Positions 1-11,565 of a stretch of 64,000 nt of DNA are shown here, one piece after another (positions within the stretch are counted from its first letter, which is position 1; every line of letters starts with the position of its first letter). Below the pieces are notes generated by a model. That model did no database searches. It had not been told where the DNA came from and worked only from the letters and a program-made list of their open reading frames with translations. Origin of the DNA: Selaginella tamariscina (lineage: Eukaryota; Streptophyta; Lycopodiopsida; Selaginellales; Selaginellaceae); contig PUQB01000085.1 of assembly GCA_003024785.1 (NCBI GenBank), forward strand, positions 360,501 through 424,500, read 5' to 3'. The translations under genes were made by a program, and so were the position numbers.

Positions 1-1642
1 ACCTATTTTGGAAGTCTTGAACATGTTTAAGGACATGTTGCCAGAAGACTTGCCGCCTAAGTTACCTTCACGTCGAGGTGTGGACCAAATAGAGATTCTG
101 CCAGGTTCGTCTCCACCAACAAGAGCCCCATATCGGTTCAATCCTCAAGAATTAATAAAATTGAAGAGACAACTGACAGAATTGGCTGGTTGAGGACACA
201 TTCAACCTAGTCGATCACCATATGGTACACCAATCTTATTTATAATGAAAAGGATGGTATGATGCAAATGTGTGTGGACTATCGAGCGCTGAAAGCGATA
301 ACTATTAAAAATAAGTATCCTCTTACGTGAGTAGATGACTTATTTGATAGGCTATCAAAACCAAAGTATTTTTCAAGAATAGACTTGAAATCTGGGTACC
401 ATTAGATTCGGGTAGTAGAGAATGACATTAAGAAGACCGCTTTTCAAACCCCTTATGGATCATTTAAGTTTCTATTTTTGCCATTTGGGTTGTGCAATGC
501 TTCAGCAACTTTTTGCACAATGATGGATGATGTATTTAGAGACTATCTAGACAAGTTCATGGTGGTGTATATTGATGACATTCGGGTTTTTAGTTCAACA
601 ATTGAGGAACATGTGGAACATTTAGAAAGAGTGTTTCAGAGGTTGAGAGAGAACTAGTTGTATGATAAAGAAAGCAAGTGCGCATTTGGTCAAACCAAGA
701 TAGATTTCTTGGGACACTTGATCTCAGGTGGGGAGGTTGCCATGGATCTAAAGAAAATTCAAGTTATTACTGAGTGGATGACTTTAAGATATGTGCATGA
801 AGTTAAATCATTTCTTAGTTTAACAGGGTATTACCGAAGATTCATAAAGGGTTACTCAGAGATAGTAGCCCCATTGACAGATCTCACGAAGATCATTTCA
901 TGGCATTAGACTCTAGAGTGCCAATGTGCATTCGTCAAACTCAAAAAAGCTATCTCTTCTGAGCTAGTTTTGCAATTGCCCATCTTTGAAGATCCATTTG
1001 AGGTAGAATGTGACACTTCCGACTTTGCAATTGGTAGTGAATTGCAACAGAAAGGACATCTAGTGTCCTTTTTCTCAAAGAAGTTGAATGCTACACAAAT
1101 TCAATTGCCTACTCACAAAAAGGAGATGTATGTTATTGTTGCTTCTTTAGAGTATTGGCGTCATTATCTTCCAACTCATGGCACTGTGGTCTGGACAGAT
1201 AGTGTAACTCTAAGGTACTTTAAAACGCAACCAAAGCTATCACCAAAGTATGCCAGATAGCAACAGAAGTTAGCTCAATTTCAGCCTAAAATCAGACATA
1301 AAGCTGAAAAAGACAATGTGGTAGCGGATGCACTCAATAGGAAAGGTCAACTTCGTATTATGTTAACACCAGTGTCAACTTTAGTGGATGAATTTGTGAT
1401 GGCATATCCTCAAGACAAATTGCTAAGGAGGCTCTGAACCTAGTAGCAAAGAGGAAACAGGTTCACCATCTACAAAAAGATGGTAATGTTCCAGTAGGAA
1501 TAGAAAATCGAATGGATGCATTCAAACGGGTGCATTTTGCGGTACAAGATGGAGTTTTTTTTAGAAAGAAAGAAGCATAGAGTGATTAGCATTAGTTTTC
1601 AATTAATTTTTGCTAACCTAGTCTAGTCTTGGAGTTAGACGC
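1..1642 (+). pseudogene. Ty3/gypsy pol remnant (element E, RT and RNase H)
   Basis: Degenerate reverse transcriptase and RNase H of a Ty3/gypsy retrotransposon that begins outside the window. Conserved pieces occur in order: the N-terminal RT approach (8-193), the RT palm with YIDD at about 566-582, the connection with GYYRRF (about 829-843), and a Ty3-type RNase H with CDTSDFAIG (about 1008-1034). In-frame stops (for example 907-909 and 1258-1260) and a frame change between 193 and 421 make it non-coding. Similarity stops near 1,579 and no integrase follows before element A begins at 1,643, so the 3' part of pol is deleted. The element's end resumes to the right of A at 14,870 (polypurine tract and LTR). 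Confidence 0.9.
1639..1642. repeat. Target-site duplication of element A (left, ACGC)
   Basis: ACGC directly precedes the left LTR and recurs at 14870-14873 directly after the right LTR. Confidence 0.7.
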
Positions 1643-2362
1643 TATCAAAGGAAATCATTCCTAGACTTGTATGTTCAGGACTTGATGGCTTTAGTGATAG
1701 TGCATCGTAGTAGTCCTTGTTAATGATCACACACATGAATAAAAGAATAAAAAGAAAGGGAAACATGAGATAAACTCATGACACAAAGATACACTAACTA
1801 ATTTTTATATTTCATCATAAGAGCACACACAAAATAATGTCATCACACCTATTTACAAAATAAGAAAAGAAAGAAGAAACTAGAGACTCTTCTATATCTC
1901 TATATCTATATGTGTCCTCTCTCTCCCAAACCCTTGAGCCTTGGTTCCTTATATACCCAAAATAATATAAAGAATGCATGTAGGGTAGGGTAGGGTGTAA
2001 GAGAGGGTGTAAGATGGGGGTTACATAAAATAATGGTAGGGGGTTATGAAGAAGGTGGGCTTGACCCATAAATGATGGGGGTTATGGAAGAGGTGACTTG
2101 ACTTTGACTTGGGAAGGTGACTAGGAAGGTGCATGGAAGAAGACAAAGAAAATGTGCATGGTCAAAGCAGGCACTAATCATATGGATTAACATAATAATG
2201 TTGACTAGTTTGACCATGCAAGAAAAGACAAAGAAGGTGAATAGTAAAGTGAAATGTAGACGTATAATACGAGTAGAAGACTAGTATAATACGAGTAGAA
2301 GACTAGTCCACTACATGCATACCAGGGGCTACCAAGGTGACGGTCCAAATTTTCCCGTGACA
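1643..2362 (-). repeat. Element A 3' LTR (left copy)
   Basis: 720-bp long terminal repeat that aligns along its length with 14151-14869, with scattered substitutions and small indels. On the minus strand it starts TGTCACGGG. The distal end reads TA on the plus strand where the other copy has TG, so one terminal base has mutated. Both copies hold two close direct copies of a TATAATACGAGTAGAAGACTAG-like motif (about 2271-2308). Confidence 0.93.
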
Positions 2363-2382
2363 TAAATCCCACCCAAACAACA
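2363..2382 (-). other. Polypurine tract of element A
   Basis: On the minus strand the purine-rich stretch TTTGGGTGGGATTTA lies immediately upstream of the 3' LTR, where the plus-strand primer is expected. Confidence 0.6.
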
Positions 2383-2421
2383 CGCATTGCCACGCGATGC
2401 GGGTTGTTTGAAAACTCATAG

Positions 2422-3560
2422 CTACCGAACATGAAAGCGCTTCAACCTGTAACCATTAACCCGTGTGCCATGCTGTTCTCCATCCAAGTTTGCTAAAAGA
2501 TATGACCCATTCTTATAAACCTCCACAATGATGAAAGGTCCATCCCATCTTGGTAAGAACTTCTTTGAGAAGGTCTTATCCAATCGACTATCATATCGCA
2601 TCACTAAATCACCCACCTGGTGGTCGTTCTCGAATCTTCTTATCGAATTTGGCCTTCCACTTCTGCTGCATTGCTCCACAAGTTGCAAGGCTTGTCTTCG
2701 TGATTCATCCATGCTCTCCAACTGAACCAACCTTGCTTGCAAGTCCTCACCATCTCCAAGCCCATGCTTCAATGCTAGACGCAAGCTTGGTATCTCCAGC
2801 TCAATTGGGAGTATTGCTTCTATACCATAAACTAATTGAAATGGTGTGTACCTGGTAGCAACTTTGTGTGTTGTCCTGAAAGCCCAAAGTGCTTGGTAAC
2901 CACTTGTCCCAATCCTTCTTATGATCCACCGCAAGCTTAGCTAATATATTGCACAACACTCCATTTGTTCGTTCCATCCATTAGCTTGAGGGTAATAACT
3001 TGTTGATTGTCGCCGTGTGATGGACAATTGAGAAAGAAGAAGCTCCACCACTTCATTGCAGAAATGAGAACCCTGATCTGTTACTATCTCTAATGGGCAC
3101 CCAAACCTGGTGACAATGTTCTGGATGATGAAATTTGTTGCGACCTCCTTGGTACAAGCTCGAACAGAGACTGCTTCCACCCACCTCGTTAGATAGTCAG
3201 TACCCACAATAATGTATCTCTTTTGTGAAGAAGCCACTGGCAAGGGACCAACAAAGTCTATTCCCCACTTCTCAATGGACCTGTTGGTAAAATAGGATGC
3301 AAAGGTCCCTTGTACAACACTCTTCTTCCAAAAGTCTGACAAACCTGGCAAGTCCGACACCACTCCTTAACATCCTTGAAGAGGGTCGGCCAATAATATC
3401 CTGCATTGACTATCTTCTTGGAAGTGTAGTCGTGTGAGAAGTGTCCACCGCAAAATCCTTCATGGCATTGCTCCATGATCTGTTTTCTCTCCTGACGACC
3501 CACCGCTCGTCGAAGCACACCATCTCGCCCTATCCTATAAAGTAACTCACCCATTACCAT
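2422..3560 (-). pseudogene. Element A integrase
   Basis: Integrase of element A, split over three frames. The zinc-binding HHCC module (H-EGFCGG-H then CRTCQVC) lies at about 3325-3475. The catalytic core (2941-3363) shows the first Asp in GIDFVGPLP, the second in VTDQGSHF and the Glu in the NGWNEQ segment, where most relatives have Q or R before the Glu. The C-terminal domain (2422-2934) contains AFRTTHKVATRYTPFQLVYG and a GPF-type region but no chromodomain. Frame changes near 3,258-3,363 and 2,935 break the reading frame. Confidence 0.9.
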
Positions 3561-5133
3561 ATAAGGTCGAGATTGTCGCATGATCGTCTTCTTCTGGGTT
3601 GTTGTACATCCTTCTGGAAACTTCCCATCCATCAAGAAATTGTAGACTTCTTGATAATCCTCCATGTCGGGTGAAAGAGCACAAACTTCCAAGAGATAAT
3701 GGAACTTCTCAATGTCACCTTGGTCCAACATTTCTGCTAAACCCGCTCTTGTGCTCTTCTCATGTTGAAACTCAAAATCATACTCAGCCAAGGTCGTGAT
3801 CCACCTAGAAAACTTCCCTGTGAGCCCAGGCTTATTGGCAATGTACTTAAGTGTTGCATTGTTGATGAGGAAAACAAAGTGGCGCCCCCACAAGTAATGC
3901 TTGAACTTCTCCACTGCATATATGCTGCTGCTTGCTTCTCCAACAATGGGTAGTTGAGCTCTGGCCCTTGTAATTGCCTTCCTGCATAATAAATAGGAAA
4001 CAAGTATCCGCTTCTCCCCTTCTGCATCAGGATCACAGTGATTGAAACTTCTCCAATGAGATTGACATAAAATAACTCCTCCCATTTAGGTGCCACCAAA
4101 ATCGGATGTGAACTTAGTGCGATCTTAAGCCTCTCAAATGATGCTTGGCATGAAGAAGTCCATTGAAATGCAACTCCCTTACGAAGTAGCTGGTTCAATG
4201 GATATGCCATCTCTGCAAATCCCTCCACAAATCTACGATAGTACCCTGCCAACCCTACAAACTTTCGTACCTCCTTGACACAAGTCGGAGTTGGCAACAT
4301 GAGTAGCTTGTCCACCTTGTCTTGACTTGGCTCAATGCCATCCTTTGAGATCACATGTCCTACTAAGGTGCCCTTAGTACTACCAATCTGACATTTTTCC
4401 GGGTTCAAGCATCCTTTTGCATCATCCATCCTTTGGAATGCTAGTTGTACCTTCTCCAAGTGGCTCATCCTATCGCTATAGATGCAAAAGTCATCGAGGT
4501 AAACCCTAATGAATGAACCAAGATATGGTTCAAACACCTTGTTCATCAATCGTTGAAACGTTGCTGGAGCATTTGTGAGTCCAAACGGCATCACCCTATA
4601 CGCAAAGGTTCCCCATGGTGTGGTGAAGGTAGTCTTCAACTGGTCCTCTTCTCGAATCCTGACTTGGAAATACCCAGAGTACCATCACAAAATGTGTACA
4701 TCTCATGCCCTGTCACTTCATCCAGTATCTCATCCATGAAAGGAATGGGGTGATGATCTCGATGTGTGCCATCATTTAATCGTTTGAAGTTGACACAAAC
4801 TCGCCACTTACCATTTTTCTTTGGGGCTACCACCACAGGAGAAACCCAATCTGACGTTTCCACCTTAAAAATGAAATCCGAACGCTGTAGCTTCATGAGC
4901 TCCTCATAAACTATGCTCTGTTTCAAAGGACCCATCCTATAAGCCTTTTGTGCAACTCCCTTCATACCTGGTTTAAGTGGGATCTCATGTTGCACAATAT
5001 CTACTTGACGAAGCTCCTCATATGATGTCGCAAACAACTTGGGGAACTTCAATAGCATGCTCATGTATTGCTCCTTCTCCTCAGGAGTCAAACTTGAACT
5101 AAGCATCTTCTCCAAAAGAGCTCGTCGCTCCAC
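3561..5133 (-). pseudogene. Element A reverse transcriptase and RNase H
   Basis: RT from about 5133 down, with [32 protein letters not shown] and the catalytic YLDD at about 4493-4505, then GLAGYYRRF and a Ty3-type RNase H. A single-base slip near 4,640-4,660 separates the two RT halves: the first exits its frame after SGFEKRTS and the conserved IREED-type segment continues in the next frame. A second slip at about 3,950-4,085 lies in RNase H, where the expected catalytic residues are partly replaced (the segment reads VNLIGEVSI). Not translatable as it stands. Confidence 0.9.
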
Positions 5134-5192
5134 TTCCTTTGCCTCAAACTTGTTGCCACTACTTGCTTCCTGCCCCTTTTCAACAACCCCTA

Positions 5193-5827
5193 CTACCCTC
5201 CTTGAGCCTCCTGCTCCTGGGTGAGTTGTTGATCATAGACCTCATGTCTATCGTGAGGCTCCACATGCGTAGCAACCTTAGGAATCGCCTTGAGGGCATA
5301 CAATTCCTTCTCCTCTTGCTCACTCTCAGAATCTGAGGTTGTCACCTCACTATTACTGCTAGAATCATATTCCTCACTAGAAGATAACTCCTCATCTACA
5401 ACCTTTATTGTGTTCTCCTTGATGGCTATTGTCACTCGCCTTGACTTATGACCAATAATCATCTCCCTCTTTTTCCAATAATTCTTAACATCAACCTTAT
5501 AAAGCCAAGGTCGACCCAAGATCATAGGATAACCATGTAATCCCGTCGTAGTTGCATGACATGTACATCTATAGAAGTAGTTATCTCGTGCACTGTGATC
5601 GGCAAGTCAATAATCATTCCAATTGGCTTGACACGTCGATCATCTGCCACCCTAATCCTCCAATTCGATGGTTGGTTGCACTTGAGACCAAGTTTCTCCA
5701 TCAACCAGCTACTCATGACATTGATCTCTACACCACCATCTACTAAAACACATTGCACACGCATTCCATCTACTACCACATCCACAACTGGTGCCACAAC
5801 ATTCGTATTGGATTCTTTTGTTATCAC
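5193..5827 (-). pseudogene. Element A protease and pre-RT linker
   Basis: Retropepsin-like region. The active-site triad expected as D-S/T-G appears as VLVDGGVEINVM, so the residue after Asp is Gly. ILGRPWL follows at the junction of two frames (5193-5525 and 5522-5827), as in gypsy pol between protease and RT. The 3' half carries an acidic, Ser-rich linker with runs of Ser, Glu and Asp. Function is inferred from position and the LGRPWL motif. Confidence 0.75.
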
Positions 5828-6017
5828 TTGTACATTTCACATCACCTCATCCTCACCACTAGGATGTACCTTCTTTGCACGAGTACTAATCCCTTGTCGA
5901 AGCTCTCTCCTCAAGCTTGGGCATTTTACAATAATTGTGCAATTGTAATGTTGGCACAAGCATCTCCTAGATCCTCGACAATTGAATATTCCTTCTGCCC
6001 TTGCCAATCCCCATATC

Positions 6018-7105
6018 CTATATACCATCCTTACGTCGTGGCTTGGTACCTTCCTTCCTTTTCTTCTTGCTTGCACGTGTCTCCACTTGTTCAGGTTGCT
6101 CTACTTGTTGCTCCCCTCTGGCTCTCTTAAGACCTAAGAGATCCAAGTCACCTTGCTCGGTTGTTAACTCCACTAAATGAACACTAGGCTGGTCCCTCTG
6201 TTGTGGTGCAGGAGTTGATTGAGGTTTCTGAGGACACTCATTTGCATAGTGTCCCACATGTTTATATGTAAAACATGTCACCTGTGGTCATGGTTGTTGA
6301 CATTCAGTGGCATAGTGACCTTGTTGTTTACAAATGTAACAAGTGACATTAGCTCAATCCCTAGGTGGCCTTGGAGGTTTTGGTCCTATTGGATTTGCTT
6401 GAAGCAAATGCAACTTGAGCTCGTTGAGATCTGAAGTTAATTTGGCAATACTACTCTCCAACTCAGATGATTTGACTGGAACGGTTGCAGGAATCACAAC
6501 TTGGGGTGTTTGTAGAATTGGTGCCAACCTTGGTTGTGGTGCTACCGTTGAGATTGAGGCTTCATCAGGATCCATGAGAAGTGCCTCCTTTTTCATAGCA
6601 ATCTTCACAGCTTCCTACAAGTTACTAGGCTCTTTGTTCTTTACCTTCTGGCGTAATACCAGCTTCAATCCAGTAAGAAACTTGTTGAACACCAATGCAC
6701 AGCTAGTTTGAACTCCTTGGATGCATCCTCCAGTCCTTCAAAGGCCTCCACTCCCAAACGACTTCGTAGCTTACATTGGAGTTCCAACACACGCTCACTG
6801 AATACCTTGACACTCTCTTCTTCACTTTGCCTCAATTGATCCAATTGCTTCATGACCTCATCCAATGTCTCTGGCTTTCCATACTCTCTTAGAAAAGCCT
6901 CACTCAACCTCTCCCAACTAGCCTTAACATCACTAGTTTGATGCTCAAACCACTTCAATGCTCCATCCTCCAAAAAGGATGGTAGAAGTTCTGCCCAAGT
7001 GGTAGAACTTCTATCTCTATTCGAAATGCATGCTCGCTTAAATGAACGTAAATACTGATTTGCATCCTCATTTTGCAGACCATGATATATTGGAATAGAC
7101 ACCAT
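6018..7105 (-). pseudogene. Element A gag with two zinc knuckles
   Basis: Gag begins at the ATG ending at 7105 and has a retrotransposon gag core (WAELLPSFLEDGALKWFEHQ and LREYGKPETLDEVMKQLDQL). After a Pro-rich coil (about 6354-6608) come two CCHC knuckles. The first (about 6299-6340, CYICKQQGHYATEC) is complete. The second (about 6236-6281) has Tyr in place of its second Cys. A stop codon lies between them and the frame changes upstream. Gag starts 57 bp after the stop of the RNase H ORF. Confidence 0.85.
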
Positions 7106-7531
7106 CTTTACAAGTGTAAAAATGGCAAAGGTTTCACTTGATTACAAGTAGATGAAGAGACGTCACTTTGACGATGCAATGCCCCCCTCTGCAAGCTCGT
7201 CAGCCTCTAGATTCTCTCTTCGAGGAATGTGCTTTATCTCAAAAGTGTCGAATCCCCTTTTGAGATGTTGAACACGCTCATAAAGCACCAACAACTCAAG
7301 CTTTCTCACTTTCCACTGACCTTGTACTTGGTTCACCACCAACTTAGAGTCACCAATCGCAACCACGTTTTTTTCTCCTTGTTTCCTTGCCTCCTTCAAT
7401 CCTCGAATCAATGCAAAATACTCCACTTGATTGCAAGAATTAGCATTAGAAGTTGACTCAGAAATTTTGATTCGCTTCCCTACTGGATCAGTTAGCACGA
7501 CCCCTACACTCACAACTTGCTTCTTTGGCTT

Positions 7532-7536
7532 GTATG
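7532..7536. repeat. Target-site duplication of element B (left, GTATG)
   Basis: GTATG precedes the left LTR and recurs at 13675-13679 after the right LTR. Confidence 0.95.
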
Positions 7537-8092
7537 TGTCACAACCGATACAGGATACAGGATTCCGGATATAGGATGCAGGATTTCGGATACAGGATAC
7601 GGGTTACAGATATGCCTGCAGGATATTCCTACAGGATATACCTATAGGATATTCCTATAGGATATGCCATATAGGATATGCTACAGGATATGCCTAGAGG
7701 ATAAGGGACACTATTCTTAGCTCATGACTAGATTAGACTCATGACTAGATTAGCTTGGAGTTGTGAGCATAAAAGCTCCGACCTAATTGTTGTACAATCA
7801 GTTACTATCAACACCAGTCTTCTACGATCATTCTTGTTCTTGTCTTGTTCTGTCTTGCTCTTGCCTCCTGCTCTTGCTTGCTCTGGATCCTGTCTTGTTC
7901 CTATCTTGTTCCTGGATCCTATCGCTGCTTTCCTTCTTGCTCCGGATCCTATCCTGATCCTGTCCTGCTCCTGGATCCTCCTGTTCCTGTCTTATTCCTA
8001 GTTCCTGTCCTGCTCTCGGTCCTGTTCCTGAGTCAAGCCTTCCTGTTCTCGGAATCCTGCTCACTTCCTGGTTCCTGGATCGTGGCTTGACA
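7537..8092 (+). repeat. Element B 5' LTR
   Basis: 556 bp, TGTCAC to TTGACA. Three parts are visible. A minisatellite with roughly 13-bp units of the form GGATATNCCTANA lies at about 7597-7710. A TATA-like CATAAAAGC at 7768-7776 is followed 31 bp later by CAGTTACTATCAA (7799-7811), which is complementary to the primer site. A pyrimidine-rich tract with repeated GGATCCTG-type words follows (about 7878-8075). Element C lacks about 190 bp of this last tract. Confidence 0.95.
7768..7811 (+). promoter_or_regulatory. LTR promoter with self-primer block
   Basis: TATA-like CATAAAAGC (7768-7776) lies 31 bp upstream of CAGTTACTATCAA (7799-7811). If transcription starts about 30 bp after the TATA box, the RNA's 5' end falls on this block. 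In element C the same place has a perfect TATAAAAGC and the same 30-bp spacing. The start site itself is inferred. Confidence 0.6.
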
Positions 8093-8110
8093 GTTTGATA
8101 GTAACTGCTT
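8093..8110 (+). other. Primer-binding site complementary to own LTR
   Basis: TTGATAGTAACTG (8095-8107), two bases after the 5' LTR, is the exact 13-nt reverse complement of CAGTTACTATCAA at 7799-7811 in the LTR. There is no TGG-type tRNA complement at this position. This matches the self-priming layout known from Tf1-like chromoviruses. Confidence 0.8.
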
Positions 8111-8188
8111 CATAGCTCTCGTTTCCTAGCTACTTTTTTTTTCCTTGATTTTCTTCCTTCGTTTCCTCTTTTTTTTTTCTTTAAGATC

Positions 8189-9145
8189 ATGGCTGATTTT
8201 GAGCACTTTCAACGCGAGCACCAAATGTTGCTTCATGAGCTGGCCACTTTGCGCCAAGTGGTCACCGATCTGCAAACCTGCGGCATGCAGCTGCTGATGC
8301 ATCCTCCAAGGCTGCTGCGCAGGCTCTCTCTCAGGCATCGGTGGTTTCCTCTCATCGAACTTTTCTTCGGAGCCGAAGATCAGCATGCCAGAAAGTTCAG
8401 TGGCAATGCCGATTTCCAAGGTTTCCTGAATCAGATCCGGCTCTTGATCCGCATGCAACCACGCCGCTACTCGACGATGCACAAAAGGTTGGCCTTTTGG
8501 CATCCTTACTAAGTGGATCTCCACGAGCTTGGGTTGCCCCTTGCTGGAGCGTGACGACCCATTGATGGAAGACTTTGAAGGTTTCGTGGCTGCCTTTGAA
8601 GCCTGTTTTGGAGATCCTGATAAGTACCGTTCTGCATGCACAAGTTACGGAAGCTCACACAAGGATCCAGACCAGCTTCCGTTTATGCATCCGAATTTCA
8701 GCAATTGTGCACGAACATTCCATGGGACGAGACTGCATTGATCGAACACTTCCGTTTTGGGCTGAGGGATGATGTGAAGGACCTTCTCCTTACATTACCG
8801 GATGCTCAAGTTAGCGGAGATCATGCAACAGGCCGTTCGCTGCGACAACCGTTTGTTCGAGCGCCGTCAGGAAAAATTCCGTCAGCAGTTCCTGCCAGCC
8901 AATCCTGTAGCCGTAGCACATGTTCCTACGACACCTTCTGGAGCAGTTCCTATGGAGGTTAACAAATCCAAGCGTGGCCCACTTTCAACTGCTGAGAAGC
9001 AACGTCGTCGGGGTGAGAACCTATGCTTGTATTGTGGTGAGCAGGACACAAGGTGGCGGAATGTCCTAATAAAGCCAGAAAGTTCAAGACGCGTGAAGCC
9101 GAAGCTGAAGTTCAGTCGGAAAACTTCAATGTCCACTTCGTCTAG
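8189..9145 (+). pseudogene. Element B gag
   Basis: Begins MADFEHFQREHQMLLHELAT about 97 bp after the LTR. The gag core contains RMQPRRYSTDAQK-like and FEGFVAAFEACFGDPDKY segments, as in element C. At least three frame changes occur (about 8,500, 8,630 and 8,790). The CCHC knuckle keeps its first two Cys (CLYCGE) but a small deletion after it destroys the His and last Cys; element C has the intact CLYCGEAGHKAAEC. Gag ends at TAG 9143-9145 in the NFNVHFV context, and pol is open in the -1 frame. Confidence 0.88.
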
Positions 9146-9156
9146 GAGCCGCGAAG

Positions 9157-10193
9157 TTGGACGTAGGTGCAGGCTCCATTGGTGCTGCTCATACCATTCC
9201 ATCACTCAAGTTTCCTGTACACATTCGCCTCAATAACCGAGAGCTCAAGGAGTTTGCCCTGTTAGACACTGGTGCAAATGCATGTTTCATGGATGACACT
9301 TTTGCAGCTCAGCATGGCATTCCGGTGGTGAAGTTGAAGCGTGCAGTTCCTGTAGAGGTGGCCGATGGTCGTTTGATTGCTTCTGGCGCAGTTACCCACG
9401 CTACCACACTCTCTCTTGCAGTCATGGTGCATTCAACTGTTCGATTTCCTTCAACTTGATCAAGACTCGGTCGACTCCCATCATTTTTGGCATGCCATGG
9501 TTCGTTGTTGCAAATCCGCAGATCGACTGGAGGTCTAGGACGCTCACGTTTTCCTCTCCAGCAGCCAGGATCAATCCTGTACCTTCCTGCGTGCAGGATA
9601 CATCCTTGGTGTCTGAGGCAGTACAAGCTACAGGATTGACCGTGCCTGTTCCTGTACCAGTGTTGAAGACTCCTCCTCGACAGGATTCACCTCATGTCAG
9701 TTCCTCAGCACATCCGCAGGCTCTCTCCACTCCTGTAAGTTTGCGGATTCCTGTACAGGGTTCTTCCAATCCTGTATCAGTGTCGAAGGTTCCTCCTCAA
9801 CAGGATCCACCTCCTGTTGGTTCGTCAGCACACTCACAGGCTTCCTCACTCCTGTGCAACCACGGACTTCTGTACAGGATTCTTCCAATCCTGTACACTT
9901 GTCAACATCCACATTGTTTCTCCCAATCCTGCCTCCTTTTGTTACTCTTTTCTGTTCCACCCCCCAAGATCCTTCCTCTTTTTCAGTCACAGCTCCCTCC
10001 TTCTCCTCTCCGAGTTCTTACCACTACCATGCATGAACTTACTGATCCTGCTCCTTTCCACCTTTTTGCCTTTCAAGTAACTCCTACGTCCTCTTCTACC
10101 TTTCCTGTGTCTGACTCTCCTGTTTTTCAATCTCTTCTCTGCCTTTTTCCTTCTCCTCCTTCTTCCTACCATCCAAGTATCACTCTTTAAGGA
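9157..10193 (+). pseudogene. Element B protease and linker
   Basis: Aspartic protease with the LLDTGANACFMDD active-site motif (about 9268-9306), followed in another frame (from 9456) by IIFGMPWFVVANPQIDWRS, the segment that precedes RT in gypsy pol. The 9,550-10,190 linker is low complexity, rich in Pro, Ser, Val and Gln, and full of the words CCTGTA and CAGGAT, which also fill the LTR. The frame changes near 9,445 and 10,190. Confidence 0.85.
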
Positions 10194-10293
10194 CGTTTTT
10201 GACAAGCACAAGGCTGCAGTTCTTCCTGTTCACAGGTCCTACGACTGTCCTATTGATCTTGCGAAGGAAAGACTCCACCGTTCGGACCGATTT

Positions 10294-11565
10294 ATGCATT
10301 GTCACCCACAGAGTTGGAGGTTCTTCGTCAGTACATCGAGGACAACTTGGCATCCGGCTTCATTCGTCACTCAAAGTCCCCTGCAGGAGCGCCTATTTCT
10401 TTGTCAAGAAGAAGGATGGGAGTTACGTTTGGTTGTGGACTACAGGGGTTTGAATCAAGTCACCATTCGGAATCGGTACCCGTTGCCATTGATCCCGGAA
10501 CTTCTCGATCGGCTGCGAGGAGCAAAGGTGTTCACGAAGATCGACTTACGAGGGGCCTACAACCTTGTACGGATTCGTCCAGGCGATGAGTGGAAGACTG
10601 CCTTTCGTACAAGGTATGGACACTTCGAGTACACGGTGATGCCTTTCGGCCTTACCAATGCCCCAGCCGTGTTCCAACACATGGTGAACGACATCTTTCG
10701 TGACTTCTTGGACCAGTTTGTGGTGATCTACCTCGACGACATTTTGATTTTCTCCAAGGACCAGGCGGCACATGACAAGCATGTACGATTGGTTCTACAG
10801 CGGCTTCGCGAGCATGGCCTGTATGCGAAGTTGGAGAAGTGTTTTTTCGATAGGGATTCTGTGGAGTTCTTGGGCTACATCGTCTCTCCTGCTGGCGTTT
10901 CCATGGACATGCACAAGGTGAAGACCATCGTGGAGTGGGAGAGGCCCAAGTCTGTACGAGATGTACAATGTTTCCTTGGCTTTGCAAACTTCTACAGGCG
11001 GTTCATACAGGACTTCTCCAAGCGTGTACTTCCACTCACGGAACTCACCAAGCGCACAGAGGTTTTCTCTTGGTCCGACAAGGCGGAACATGCATTCACA
11101 ACACTCAAGGACACCTTCACGACAGCTCCGATTTTAGCACATCCTGATCCTTCTCGTCCTTTCTTCGTTGAAGCAGATGCCTCGGATTTTGCAGTAGGAT
11201 CCGTCCTATCACAAGTTGGAGAAGACAAGTTGCTTCATCCTGTAGCTTTTCACTCTCGTAAGTTCCTTTCGGCGGAGATCAATTACGAGATTCATGACAA
11301 GGAACTCAAGGCCATTGTGGATTCGTTCGAGGAGTGGCGGCATTTCCTGGAAGGTGCTGCACATCCTGTACAAGTTCTTACGGATCACAAGAACCTGGAG
11401 TATTTTCAAACGGCTCGAGTTCTCAGTCGACGACAGGCTAGGTGGGCGGAGTTCCTATCACGTTTTGATTTCGTCATTGTCTACAGGCCCGGTTTTCGGA
11501 ATGGCAAGGCGGACGCATTGTCTAGGCGCTCTTACCTTGCACCGCCCAGCGATCCTGCATATTGA
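10294..11565 (+). pseudogene. Element B reverse transcriptase and RNase H
   Basis: From about 10,420 the frame is open and well conserved: [48 protein letters not shown], catalytic [11 protein letters not shown] (about 10726-10755), GFANFYRRFI, then Ty3-type RNase H with VEADASDFAVGSVL, Glu in [14 protein letters not shown] and Asp in [11 protein letters not shown]. The N-terminal RT part (10,294-10,420) is readable only in other frames, so at least one slip lies near 10,400. The stop is at 11563-11565. Confidence 0.93.

Noticed and set aside
1815-2432. Minus-strand ORFs in the left part
   Set aside because: They lie almost entirely in the element A LTR (one extends about 70 bp into the internal region) and are shadowed by equivalents in the right LTR (14712-14915).
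7828-8090. ORFs made of Pro/Ser/Leu or Arg/Gln-rich repeats
   Set aside because: Translations of the LTR's pyrimidine-rich GGATCCTG tract in both strands; present again in the 3' LTR.
8126-8641. Minus-strand ORF of 171 codons
   Set aside because: Antisense shadow of element B gag; no independent similarity.
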